64,000 nucleotides of DNA from an uncultured Phycisphaerales bacterium (GTDB taxonomy: Bacteria; Planctomycetota; Phycisphaerae; Sedimentisphaerales; Anaerobacaceae), in assembly GCA_937927975.1 (NCBI GenBank), contig CALEZT010000228.1, positions 3,487-67,486 of the forward strand. Direction: 5' to 3'. The notes under the pieces were generated by a model. The model was not told the origin of the DNA. It was given only the letters and a program-made list of their open reading frames with translations, and did not search any database. Each line of letters begins with the position of its first letter. Positions within the stretch are counted from its first letter, which is position 1. Below are positions 1-9,799 of this stretch, piece after piece. The position numbers and the translations under genes were made by a program.

Positions 1-2
1 GC

Positions 3-1724
<1,722 letters not shown>

Positions 1725-2198
1725 CGAATGGGACGGGCACGCGACGATCACCTGATTCTTCCGGGGGAAATCAGGGAGTTGCCTTGGCGTCCTGTTTCTG
1801 CGCAAAAGAAAACATCGAGTAACATGGCGCTACCCGATGTTTTCCGGAGGGGAGAAAAATCATTACTTGGGCTCTTGTCGTATCGGCTTCTGAGCCCATC
1901 CCCTTGAGCCCAAGATTCTTAACTTCTTACGTCCTATAAGGGATACGCCCTGCGAGGGAGGAAGTTCGCAGGGTCGTGCAGAAATTGTCCGCAGGAATCG
2001 ACTTTCTTGCGTGCGATTTTGGCGGAATCCTCGCGGGAAACCCCCTAATCTCGTGCCGGAGTCATGGGATACGACCCTGTGCAAATTGCCTATATCCTCT
2101 CCCTCGACGCGCCGCGGGCCGCTTTCCGACTTGGAGGCGTAGAATGCGGTTTTCGATCTTGACACACGGGTCTCGCGTTGGCATGGTAGGAACGTGAA
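1725..2198. other. 474-base gap between secA and the sensor kinase, rich in inverted repeats
   Basis: No convincing ORF. Besides the stem-loop at 1808-1844, CTTGGGCTC (1866-1874) is complementary to two downstream segments: GAGCCC at 1892-1897 (6 bp) and GAGCCCAAG at 1906-1914 (9 bp). The two pairings exclude each other. A further 8-bp hairpin joins CCCTGCGA (1948-1955) to TCGCAGGG (1966-1973). A perfect TTGACA lies at 2159-2164, but the -10 region 17 bases on is poor. The region could be an RNA leader or a small RNA; nothing matches a riboswitch known to me. Confidence 0.4.
1808..1844 (+). terminator. Stem-loop after secA, possible terminator
   Basis: A perfect 10-bp inverted repeat, GAAAACATCG (1808-1817) and CGATGTTTTC (1835-1844), encloses a 17-base loop 83 bases after the secA stop. 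The 3' arm ends in four T but no longer U-tract follows, so termination is plausible, not certain. Confidence 0.45.
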
Positions 2199-5100
2199 AT
2201 GGCCGTTCTGCGAGGCAGAGGCATGCGGCCGGATATTCTCAGGATTGTGGACCGGGTGGCTGGAGGCGTGGATTCGGAGGAAGGGAACCAGTGTTCCTTT
2301 TCCGGTTCGGTTCTACGGATGGGCAATATGCACACGCAGGCAAAGACCGAGCACACGCAGGATGTACAGAGCGCCTATGCCCTGGTCAAGGAGAGCTTTC
2401 CCGAAGTCCTGATCGATGCGCTGCCATGCGCCTTCTTCGTCGTGAGCCAGGAATTGCGGCTTGTTCTCTGGAATCGCTACTTTCAGATCGTAACCGAATT
2501 CTCCGACGAGGAACTGGCTTCGGCATCGATTCTGGACACGGTGGGAGACGACTACCGCAAGGCGGTCGAGGACGCCGCACGGCGGGCTTTCGACGGTCAA
2601 ATGATCCAGATGGATTCGGCCTGTCGGAGCAGGAGCGGACGCGTCGTGCCGATGTTCGTCACATGTCGCCGGGTCGCAATCGCGGGGCAGACCTGTCTGG
2701 TTGTGACCGGCTGGGACGCCACGCAGCATCGGTTGGCCGAGCAGGGACTGGCGGACGAGCGCAATCTCCTGAGCACGTTGATCGACAACCTGCCGGACGC
2801 CATCTACGTCAAGGATCGACAAGGCCGGTTCGTGTTGTGCAATCGCGAGGTCCTGCGGCGCAACCAGCTCGGGTCCGTCGAGGAGATCGTAGGGCGGACG
2901 GACGCGCACTTCGATTCTCCCGAGGTGGCCCGCGGCGTCCAAGCCGACGAGCAGGAACTGATGCAGACCGGCCGATCCATCATCAACGAGGAGCGATGCG
3001 TCGCGGATAAGGCCACCGGCCAGCCCACGTGGAGCCTGACGACGAAGGTGCCCCTGCGAAACGCGGCCAACGAGATCGTCGGCATCGTGGGCATCGGGCG
3101 CGACATCACCGAGCGAAAACGCACGGAAGAGGCATATCACACGATCGTGGATTGCTCTTTGCAGGGCCTGCTCGTCATCCAGAACATGCGGATCGTTTTC
3201 GCCAACCGGGCGATGGCCAAGATCAGCGGGTACACCCTCGACGAAATGCTCAGCGGGTCGGGCCAACGGCTTCAGGAATTCGTGCATCCGCTGGATCGGG
3301 AACGGGTCTGGGCGAACCACGAAGCGCGTCTGCGGGGAGAATCGCTGCCCGAGCAATACGAGTTTCGCGGGATCCGCAAGGACGGTACGGTTCGCTGGAT
3401 CGAGATCATGACGAGCCGGATCGACTACCAGGGGCAACCCGCGATTCACGCCGCGTGCATCGATGTGACGGAGCGTCATCGGGCGCAGGAAGCGCTGCAG
3501 CGCAGCGAAGCCCGCAACCAGGCGTTGTTGAACGCCAATCCTGATCTGATGTTCCGGCTGACCCGAGGCGGGGTGTTTCTCGACTGCAAGCCGTCGAAGG
3601 AGAACGCGGTCTCGACCTCGCCCGCACAATTCGTAGGCAAACATCTGGACGAGGTCTATCCCGCATCGACGGCGCGAGCTTTGATGCAGCTCATTCAGGC
3701 GGCGATCGACACCGGGCACGTGCAGACGCTTGAGTACAGCCTGCCGCGGACGGAGGGGGAAAGCGCCGATTTCGAGTGCAGACTGGTTGCCTGTGCGGAA
3801 CAGGAAGTGGTGGCGATCGTCCGGGACATCAGCGACCGAAGGCGGGCCGAACGGCTGGCGAGACTGCAGCGGGATATGGCGATCCGTCTGAGCAGTCAAT
3901 CCAGCCTGGAGGAAGGACTGAGGTATTGCCTGGACGCGGCCCTCCAGAGTTCGCACCTGGATTGTGGCGGGATCTACACGCTGGACGAACACACAGGCTG
4001 CCTGAAGATGGACGTCCATGTCGGGTTGTCCGCGGATTTCGTCGCGGAGGCCGCCGTCTACCCGCCGAACTCCCGCAACATGCGCCTGATCATGGAGGGG
4101 GAGCCCATCTACACCCGGCTCGACCAGATTGGAGTGCCGATCGGGCCGGGCCAGAAGGGCGATGGACTGCGCGCGGTGGTGATCATTCCCATCCGGCATG
4201 AGGATCGCGTGGTCGGCTGTCTGAACGTCGCATCCCATACGACCGAGGACATTCCGCAATGGTCCCGCGTGGTTCTGGAGACCATCGCGGCCCAGATCGG
4301 AAATGCGATCAGCCGCCTGAAGGTGCAGGAAGCTCTGTCGCGGGCGGAACGCGAGAAGGCGATCATTCTGAACACGATGCCCCAGATCGTGACCTATCAC
4401 GATGCCTCCCATCGAATTCTCTGGGCCAATCGGATCGCCCTGGACGCTTTGAAGGTGACGGAGGACGAAATCGTCGGGCGACGCTGCTACGAACTGTGGG
4501 AGAACGCGGCAATGCCCTGCCAGGGTTGCCCGGTGGATCTGGCGCTGCGGACCGGGTGTTCGCAGGAAGCTGAGATCATCGGGTACAACGGCGGCACCTG
4601 GCTGGTCCGCGGGGAGCCCGTTCGCGACAGCGCCGGACGGCTGCTGGGCGTCGTTGAGTTGGCCATCGACATCACGCGTCGCAAGCAGGCCGAGGAGGGG
4701 CTGCGGAGGCGGTTGGAGTTCGATGGGCTGATCACGAGCATCTCGACCGATTTCGCGAATTTGCCCGCAGATCGGGTGGAGGAGGGCGTCGAGCGAACGC
4801 TGGCCGGGATCGGTGGGTTCGTCCAGTCGGACCGTTGTTACGTGTTCTTGTTCCACGACGACGCGAAAATGAGCAAGGTTCGCGAATGGTGCGCCGAGGG
4901 GATCGACCGGGTGCAGGGGCGGATCTGGGACGTGGAGACCAAGAACATTCCGCTGGGCCTTGAACGGCTCAATCGCGACGGGATTCTGCACATTCCTTCC
5001 GTGCGGCAACTCCAGGGCCCCGAGGCGGAGGCCAAGGGAATCCTCGAATCGATCGGTGTGAAGTCCCTTCTCGCGGCGCCGATCAAGGTCGGCGGCGAGC

Positions 5101-7247
5101 TTTTCGGCATTCTGGGCGTGTCGGCCGTTCGCGAGGAATGCGTTTGGCCGGAGGATGCCGCGCCGTTGCTGAAGATCGCGGCCGAGATCATGGCCAACGC
5201 CCTGGAACGCAAGCGGGCCGGCGACGTGCTTCGCGAGCGGCTGGCCTTCGAGACCCTCCTGTCCGAATTGTCGGCGACCATCATCAGTCTTCCCGCGGAG
5301 GAAATCGACGGGCAGATCAATCGATGGCTGGCTCGAATCGGCGAACGGCTCCAAATCGACCGGAGCAGGGTCGTGCAGTTTCTAGGCCCCAAGATGGTGG
5401 TCACGCACTCGTGGGTGGCCCCAGGATTGGACGAGGCTCCCCTCGACGTGAGCAAGGAGGATTTCGTGTGGGCTCTGGGGCAGTTGCGCAAAGGGGACAT
5501 CGTCGCATTTGCCCGGATCGAGGATGCGCCGGAGGAAGCAGCCTCCGAGAAGGAATACTGTCGTCGATACGGCATCAAGTCCATCATCATCATGCCGTTG
5601 GAGGTGGCCGGCTCTCCTTTGGGCGTGGTGTCGTTCTCCTGCGTGAAGGCTCATCGGGAATGGTCCGAGGAATTGGTGCAGCGGCTGCGTCTGGTCGGCC
5701 AGATCTTCGCCAACGCGATCTTGCGCGCCCGGGCCGAGGAGGCTCTGCGGGCCAGCGAGACGCGGTTCCGCAGTCTTGTCCGGGCCGTTCCCACAGGCAT
5801 CGGTCTCATATTAGACCGCGTCCTGCTGGAGGTAAACGACCGGATTTGCGAGATGACCGGATACTCCCACGCTGAACTGGTCAACCGAAACGTGCGGATG
5901 CTGTATCCCACCCAGGAGCACTACGATGAAGTCGAAGCGGTGGCCTACCGCCGGATTCGGGAAACCGGAAGCGGGATGATCGAAACCTGTTGGCGGCGCA
6001 AGGATGGACGCGTCATCAACGTGGTCCTCAACGGCACATTTCTGGACCAGACCGACCTCTCCAAGGGATACACGTTTTCGGTCCTGGACGTCACCGAGCG
6101 GAAGAAAGCGGAACTGGCTCTGCAAGAGAGCGAACGGCGGTTGCGGACTCTGATGGCAAACCTGCCCGGCGTCGCCTACCGTTGCGCCAACGCGCCGGCA
6201 TGGCCTTTCCAGTTCGTCAGCGAGGGGTCGGTGGCTCTCACCGGTTATACGTCACAAGAGTTCACCAGCGGCCAAATCCTCTATGGCAGCCTGATTCATC
6301 CCGACGATCAGCGGAAGGTATGGGATGTCATTCAAGACTCCGTCCTGCGGGACACCTCTTTCGATCTGGAGTATCGCATCCGTGCCAGGGATGGGATGGA
6401 GAAGTGGGTGTTCGAACGGGGACGTCCGGTGTCGTCCCTCCATGCGGAATCCTCCTTCCTGGAGGGGTTCATCATGGACATCACCGACCGCAAGAAGGCC
6501 CAGGTGGAGGCCCAGCGACATCTGGCGGAACTGACACGGGCCTGGCACGCCAACATGCTCGGCCAGATGGCCACGGAGCTTGCGCATGAGCTGAATCAGC
6601 CGTTGTGTGCCATCGTGAACTACTCCAACGGCTGTCTGCGACTGACGCGGCGCAAGGACTATTCGCTGGAGACCGTGCAGGACTCGATCGAGCGGATTGC
6701 CGTGCAGGCACAGCGGGCGGCCGACATCCTCAAGCGGATCCGGGGCCTGATCGCCAAGCACGAACCCATGCGTGCGACCGAGGATCTGAGCGTCATCTTG
6801 ACCGGCGCGGTCCAGATGGTCAAGGACGAGGCGGTCAAGAACAACGTTGCGATCGTCTGTCGGTTTCGGCCGGATCTGCCCAAGGTCAAGGCGGATCGCG
6901 TCGAAATCGAACAGGTCGTGCTGAATCTCCTGCGAAACGCCATCGAGGCGATGAGCGATCCTCAGATCGTCCGCAGGAGACTGACGATCACGAATCGCCT
7001 GATCGAGTCGTGCAAGATTGAGGTTTCGGTGGAGGACACGGGCCGGGGCATTGCTCCGGACCTCTCGGAGAAGATCTTCGAGTCGTTTTTCTCGACCAAA
7101 TCCCAGGGACTCGGAGTCGGTCTGTCGCTGAGCCAGCGGATCATCGAGGCCCACGGCGGCCGGCTCTGGGTCGAGTCGGACGGTCAGTCCGGCGCCACAT
7201 TCAGATTCACGTTGCCTGTCATAGGAGGTGCTCATGGAGATGGATAA
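2199..7247 (+). CDS. Multi-PAS/GAF sensor histidine kinase, cytosolic, 1682 aa
   Basis: Sensor kinase without signal peptide or membrane segment, so probably a cytosolic sensor. Approximate domain order: PAS 66-175, PAS 186-302, PAS 313-422, PAS 439-545, GAF 558-707, PAS 719-825, GAF 843-1000, GAF 1011-1178, PAS 1189-1304, PAS 1313-1430, then HisKA and HATPase_c. The phospho-acceptor is H1463 in A-H-E-L-N-Q-P-L; the ATP-binding lid shows N-L-L-R-N-A-I-E-A-M (about 1577) and D-T-G-R-G-I (about 1614). The A-H-E-L-N-Q-P-L form is typical of FixL/TodS-type kinases. PAS 719-825 has three cysteines (C763, C774, C777; motif P-C-x-x-C-P) that could bind a cofactor. The ATG at 2199 follows TAGGAA by 6 bases. 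It overlaps the next gene, its likely partner. The signal is unknown. Confidence 0.93.
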   Translation: MAVLRGRGMRPDILRIVDRVAGGVDSEEGNQCSFSGSVLRMGNMHTQAKTEHTQDVQSAYALVKESFPEVLIDALPCAFFVVSQELRLVLWNRYFQIVTEFSDEELASASILDTVGDDYRKAVEDAARRAFDGQMIQMDSACRSRSGRVVPMFVTCRRVAIAGQTCLVVTGWDATQHRLAEQGLADERNLLSTLIDNLPDAIYVKDRQGRFVLCNREVLRRNQLGSVEEIVGRTDAHFDSPEVARGVQADEQELMQTGRSIINEERCVADKATGQPTWSLTTKVPLRNAANEIVGIVGIGRDITERKRTEEAYHTIVDCSLQGLLVIQNMRIVFANRAMAKISGYTLDEMLSGSGQRLQEFVHPLDRERVWANHEARLRGESLPEQYEFRGIRKDGTVRWIEIMTSRIDYQGQPAIHAACIDVTERHRAQEALQRSEARNQALLNANPDLMFRLTRGGVFLDCKPSKENAVSTSPAQFVGKHLDEVYPASTARALMQLIQAAIDTGHVQTLEYSLPRTEGESADFECRLVACAEQEVVAIVRDISDRRRAERLARLQRDMAIRLSSQSSLEEGLRYCLDAALQSSHLDCGGIYTLDEHTGCLKMDVHVGLSADFVAEAAVYPPNSRNMRLIMEGEPIYTRLDQIGVPIGPGQKGDGLRAVVIIPIRHEDRVVGCLNVASHTTEDIPQWSRVVLETIAAQIGNAISRLKVQEALSRAEREKAIILNTMPQIVTYHDASHRILWANRIALDALKVTEDEIVGRRCYELWENAAMPCQGCPVDLALRTGCSQEAEIIGYNGGTWLVRGEPVRDSAGRLLGVVELAIDITRRKQAEEGLRRRLEFDGLITSISTDFANLPADRVEEGVERTLAGIGGFVQSDRCYVFLFHDDAKMSKVREWCAEGIDRVQGRIWDVETKNIPLGLERLNRDGILHIPSVRQLQGPEAEAKGILESIGVKSLLAAPIKVGGELFGILGVSAVREECVWPEDAAPLLKIAAEIMANALERKRAGDVLRERLAFETLLSELSATIISLPAEEIDGQINRWLARIGERLQIDRSRVVQFLGPKMVVTHSWVAPGLDEAPLDVSKEDFVWALGQLRKGDIVAFARIEDAPEEAASEKEYCRRYGIKSIIIMPLEVAGSPLGVVSFSCVKAHREWSEELVQRLRLVGQIFANAILRARAEEALRASETRFRSLVRAVPTGIGLILDRVLLEVNDRICEMTGYSHAELVNRNVRMLYPTQEHYDEVEAVAYRRIRETGSGMIETCWRRKDGRVINVVLNGTFLDQTDLSKGYTFSVLDVTERKKAELALQESERRLRTLMANLPGVAYRCANAPAWPFQFVSEGSVALTGYTSQEFTSGQILYGSLIHPDDQRKVWDVIQDSVLRDTSFDLEYRIRARDGMEKWVFERGRPVSSLHAESSFLEGFIMDITDRKKAQVEAQRHLAELTRAWHANMLGQMATELAHELNQPLCAIVNYSNGCLRLTRRKDYSLETVQDSIERIAVQAQRAADILKRIRGLIAKHEPMRATEDLSVILTGAVQMVKDEAVKNNVAIVCRFRPDLPKVKADRVEIEQVVLNLLRNAIEAMSDPQIVRRRLTITNRLIESCKIEVSVEDTGRGIAPDLSEKIFESFFSTKSQGLGVGLSLSQRIIEAHGGRLWVESDGQSGATFRFTLPVIGGAHGDG

Positions 7248-7854
7248 ACCGGTTGTGTTTGTCGTGGACGACGACGAGGCGATCTGCGAGTCCCTGCGTC
7301 TGCTGATCGGAGACATCGGTTTGGAGGTCCGCACGTTCACCAGCGCGCGGCAGTTCCTGGAGGAGTACGATTCCTCTCGTCCGGGCTGTCTGGTGCTGGA
7401 TGTCCGCATGTCGGGCATCAGCGGGCTGGAACTTCAGGCGAGACTGAACGAGACGGGGGTTCCCATCCCGACAATCATCATCACGGGGCATGCCGACGTG
7501 CCGATGGCCGTGGAGGCCATGAAAGCCGGCGCGACCGATTTCATCGAGAAGCCCTTCCGAGACCAGGTCTTGCTCGACAGCATCCAGAAGGCCATCGATT
7601 TGGACCTGCGGATCCGACGCCAGCGGCAGGAACACCAGGACGTTCAGTCCCGGCTCACGCATCTCACGCAGCGGGAACGGGAGGTCATGGATCGTCTGGT
7701 CGCTGGCAAGAGCAACAAGAACATCGCGTTCGACCTGGGCATCAGCCAGAAGACCGTCGATTTCCACCGCGCCAACATCCTGGACAAGATCGGGGTCAAC
7801 AGCGTGGTGGAGCTCGTCCGCCTGGTCCAGAAGGCGTCGGGAGGCCGACAGTAG
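7234..7854 (+). CDS. FixJ/NarL-type response regulator, receiver plus LuxR HTH
   Basis: DNA-binding response regulator of 206 aa and the likely partner of the kinase upstream, whose last 14 bases it overlaps. The receiver has acidic pocket residues in V-D-D-D-E, phospho-acceptor D56 in V-L-D-V-R-M, a Thr in I-I-T-G-H and a Lys in I-E-K-P-F. The C-terminal LuxR-type helix-turn-helix begins at L-T-Q-R-E-R-E-V and includes the recognition segment I-S-Q-K-T-V-D-F-H-R. The T-G-H-A-D-V and E-K-P-F signatures are FixJ-like. I chose the ATG at 7234 because AGGAGG (7223-7228) lies 5 bases before it; GTG 7228 and ATG 7240 are alternatives. Targets are unknown. Confidence 0.94.
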   Translation: MEMDKPVVFVVDDDEAICESLRLLIGDIGLEVRTFTSARQFLEEYDSSRPGCLVLDVRMSGISGLELQARLNETGVPIPTIIITGHADVPMAVEAMKAGATDFIEKPFRDQVLLDSIQKAIDLDLRIRRQRQEHQDVQSRLTHLTQREREVMDRLVAGKSNKNIAFDLGISQKTVDFHRANILDKIGVNSVVELVRLVQKASGGRQ

Positions 7855-8357
7855 AATCCTGTCGATAGTCCTTATTTGCTACAGGCCTAGGTCTGGGTCG
7901 TCCTGGGAAAAGGCTGGGTTTTGCGGCCTGGACATCCGAGTGAAGGACAGGTCCTGCCAGAAGAGTCCCTATTAACTCGATCCACAGGATATTCGATTAT
8001 ATGGGTGGACACCCGCGAGTCGCGACGGGCCGAGGGTTGCGTGTCGCGGTGTCGGGTTCTTTGTCAAGACCAAGGATAGGGCGATTGTGCCGGGATCTCG
8101 GCAGTGTTGTCAGGTCCTCCGCAACGAAAGCGACTGCGAGAGACCGGCACTTTCGACCCCTGTGAATGATGCTGTTGCCCGTGCGGCGGGCGAAGGGGTA
8201 CAGACCCATGCTCGCGGCTCAGGGCAGCAGCGTCATTCCCGTCTCGGATGTTCTGTCGCTGCAGGCATCGGGTGGAAATGTGGTGGGACCGGCTGGGGGA
8301 AGCTGTTCTGCTGTGAGAACGAATGTTCAGTGACCATTTGAGATCGGGTGGTATTGC
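7855..8357. other. 503-base gap between the FixJ-type and receiver genes
   Basis: No ORF with convincing coding character on either strand. I see no strong hairpin, no tRNA and no clear promoter. An AT-richer patch around 7970-8003 could hold a weak promoter (TTAACT, 18 bases, ATTATA). The stretch next to the start at 8358 has no good ribosome binding site. Confidence 0.5.
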
Positions 8358-8765
8358 ATGCAATTCAGGAGACCGATGCTGCTTGTCGAGAGCCCTGAGG
8401 CCGACCTGTCGGCGACCAGTTCCGCATTGGACCATCTGGGCGACGCCGAGCGTGTGGCTTGGACTGCTGTGACGGAGGTGTTCACCTACCTGAAAAGGCA
8501 TGGAGAACAGAGGCCGTGTGTCGTGCTTCTGAGCGTCGATGAATCGGGCGACCGCTTGGCGACTCTGCGGACGATCAAGCAGGACGATCAGCTCAGGAGC
8601 ATTCCTGTCGTGGTTCTCGGGCCTTCCGGCAACCGCCGGATCGTGGAGGAGAGCTTTGGTTTGGGGGCCGCCGGATACATGACCAAGTCCTCGGATACCG
8701 AGGAACTTTCCGAGACGATGCGTACGGTCTATGAGTACTGGAGCCTGAGCGAACTGCCGAAATAG
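8358..8765 (+). CDS. Degenerate Rcp1-like receiver protein (pseudo-receiver)
   Basis: A 135-aa single-domain receiver without output domain. The layout L-L-V-E (8-11), V-V-L-L-S-V-D (55-61), I-P-V-V-V-L (82-87), Y-M-T-K (107-110) and a closing E-Y-W-S-L-S-E-L-P matches the phytochrome-regulator Rcp1 family, which ends in F-W-x-x-x-x-x-L-P. The phospho-acceptor position holds Ser59, not Asp. The second acidic-pocket residue is Ser12 and the Thr/Ser after strand 4 is Gly88; only Lys110 is kept. It probably cannot be phosphorylated in the normal way and may work as a protein-binding module. It lies 503 bases after the two-component pair, so a link with it is only positional. Confidence 0.8.
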   Translation: MQFRRPMLLVESPEADLSATSSALDHLGDAERVAWTAVTEVFTYLKRHGEQRPCVVLLSVDESGDRLATLRTIKQDDQLRSIPVVVLGPSGNRRIVEESFGLGAAGYMTKSSDTEELSETMRTVYEYWSLSELPK

Positions 8766-8798
8766 GCGCACGCCCGCCGAACGCGGATTACGGAACTC

Positions 8799-8918
8799 TC
8801 AAAACGTTCGTCGGATCCAGCGGAATCGAAACGCATTCCGGAGCCGTTCGGTGAACCGTACTCCCATTCCTTGCGTGCACGTCCGGTAATCGTGTTTCTT
8901 CAGATCGGCGTTGCTCAC
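8799..8918 (-). CDS. Possible small basic protein, 39 aa
   Basis: Short GTG-initiated frame on the minus strand, between two larger genes. GAGGAG sits 7 bases before the GTG at 8918, a better ribosome binding site than many annotated genes here have. The product is basic and Arg/Phe-rich at its end (R-F-R-W-I-R-R-T-F). It has no membrane segment and no recognised family. Without homologues it could be chance; the binding site is the main support. Confidence 0.35.
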   Translation of the reverse strand: MSNADLKKHDYRTCTQGMGVRFTERLRNAFRFRWIRRTF

Positions 8919-9047
8919 GCGGACTCCTCGCCCACAGGACAGCCGCGCCAGCAGGCCGCACGCCCAACCCAGACACAGAGCCCTCGTCCGCGGCTCTCGA
9001 TCCCGCGTTCTTGGATCATGCAGTCTCACAAGCCTCGCTGCCACAGA

Positions 9048-9629
9048 TCACCTTTGTACCGCGAGAGCCACCGCTCCCAGCAGTTCTTCGCCCGTGCGGT
9101 GAAGGTCGTCCTTGACGCCGAAGAGCTGATGTCGATCGAGGATCGCAGGATTTTCGCGGTAGTATCGCTCGACGGCTTCGATGCCGCCTTCGGCCGGTCC
9201 GGAAGTTCGATAGTCGCCTTCCAGCAGCCACGAGCTGACCTCGTCGTCATACTCGGCCGGGTAGATCAACGCCACGACACAACGGTCCTTCGCATATTGA
9301 GCCAGGTGCACCTTCGCCCGACAAGGCGGCATCGCCTGCACCGCCAGCGAGATCAGACGCTTGAAATCGTCCCGCGCCGTCGTTTTGTCGTTCGCATGGA
9401 AGAACATCCCGGTTTCGAGCTGGAACCGCTGGGCGGGGACGCCTTTGAGTTCCAGACGACCGTCGGGATAGGCACGGTGGATCTTGTAGACTTTGCCATG
9501 GGCGTACCGTTCGCTCTCCAGCAGTTCGGCCACTTCCTCCGCGGTGAATCCGACCCCGGCGTGGTCGCCAAAGTCGAACACGTACAGTCCTTCGTATCGG
9601 TCAGGTCTTTCCAGTTTCGGTAGTTTCAT
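9048..9629 (-). CDS. Conserved-looking hypothetical protein, 193 aa
   Basis: Soluble protein without signal peptide or membrane segment; family not recognised. It begins M-K-L-P-K-L-E-R-P-D-R-Y-E-G-L-Y-V-F-D-F, has well-mixed charged and hydrophobic composition, and codes over its whole length. A TATAAT box (minus strand, 9636-9641) lies 6 bases before the ATG and there is no Shine-Dalgarno sequence, so its message may be leaderless. It is transcribed away from the lipoprotein gene starting at 9800. Function unknown. Confidence 0.72.
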   Translation of the reverse strand: MKLPKLERPDRYEGLYVFDFGDHAGVGFTAEEVAELLESERYAHGKVYKIHRAYPDGRLELKGVPAQRFQLETGMFFHANDKTTARDDFKRLISLAVQAMPPCRAKVHLAQYAKDRCVVALIYPAEYDDEVSSWLLEGDYRTSGPAEGGIEAVERYYRENPAILDRHQLFGVKDDLHRTGEELLGAVALAVQR

Positions 9630-9635
9630 GCAGGC

Positions 9636-9641
9636 ATTATA
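9636..9641 (-). promoter_or_regulatory. TATAAT -10 box for a possible leaderless gene
   Basis: Read on the minus strand, TATAAT is followed by 6 bases and the ATG at 9629. No clear -35 hexamer lies at 16-18 bases. Transcription would start at or next to the start codon. Confidence 0.4.
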
Positions 9642-9734
9642 CGTCGCCTTGACGCGGGGTGCACACTTTTTTCGATCACTCGGTCACGGATCCGGTCGAG
9701 CCCCGGAGGCTCGGACCCTGCATCCGCAAGACGG

Positions 9735-9763
9735 TTGTCTCTCGTGGCGACCTATGCTACGAT
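9735..9763 (+). promoter_or_regulatory. Sigma-70-type promoter for the lipoprotein gene
   Basis: TTGTCT (9735-9740), a 17-base spacer and TACGAT (9758-9763), 36 bases before the ATG at 9800. The same spacing recurs at several other genes in the window. Confidence 0.5.
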
Positions 9764-9799
9764 GCCACAACAATTTGTGATTCTGATCGTGCAGGGTAC

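Noticed and set aside
2313..5354. Long open frame on the strand opposite the kinase gene (1013 codons)
   Set aside because: It mirrors the kinase codons in a GC-rich gene, has no family motifs, and is antisense to a clear multi-domain protein. The same holds for the long antisense frames at 14654-17716, 24285-25853, 38639-40219, 47563-49515 and 50097-51968.
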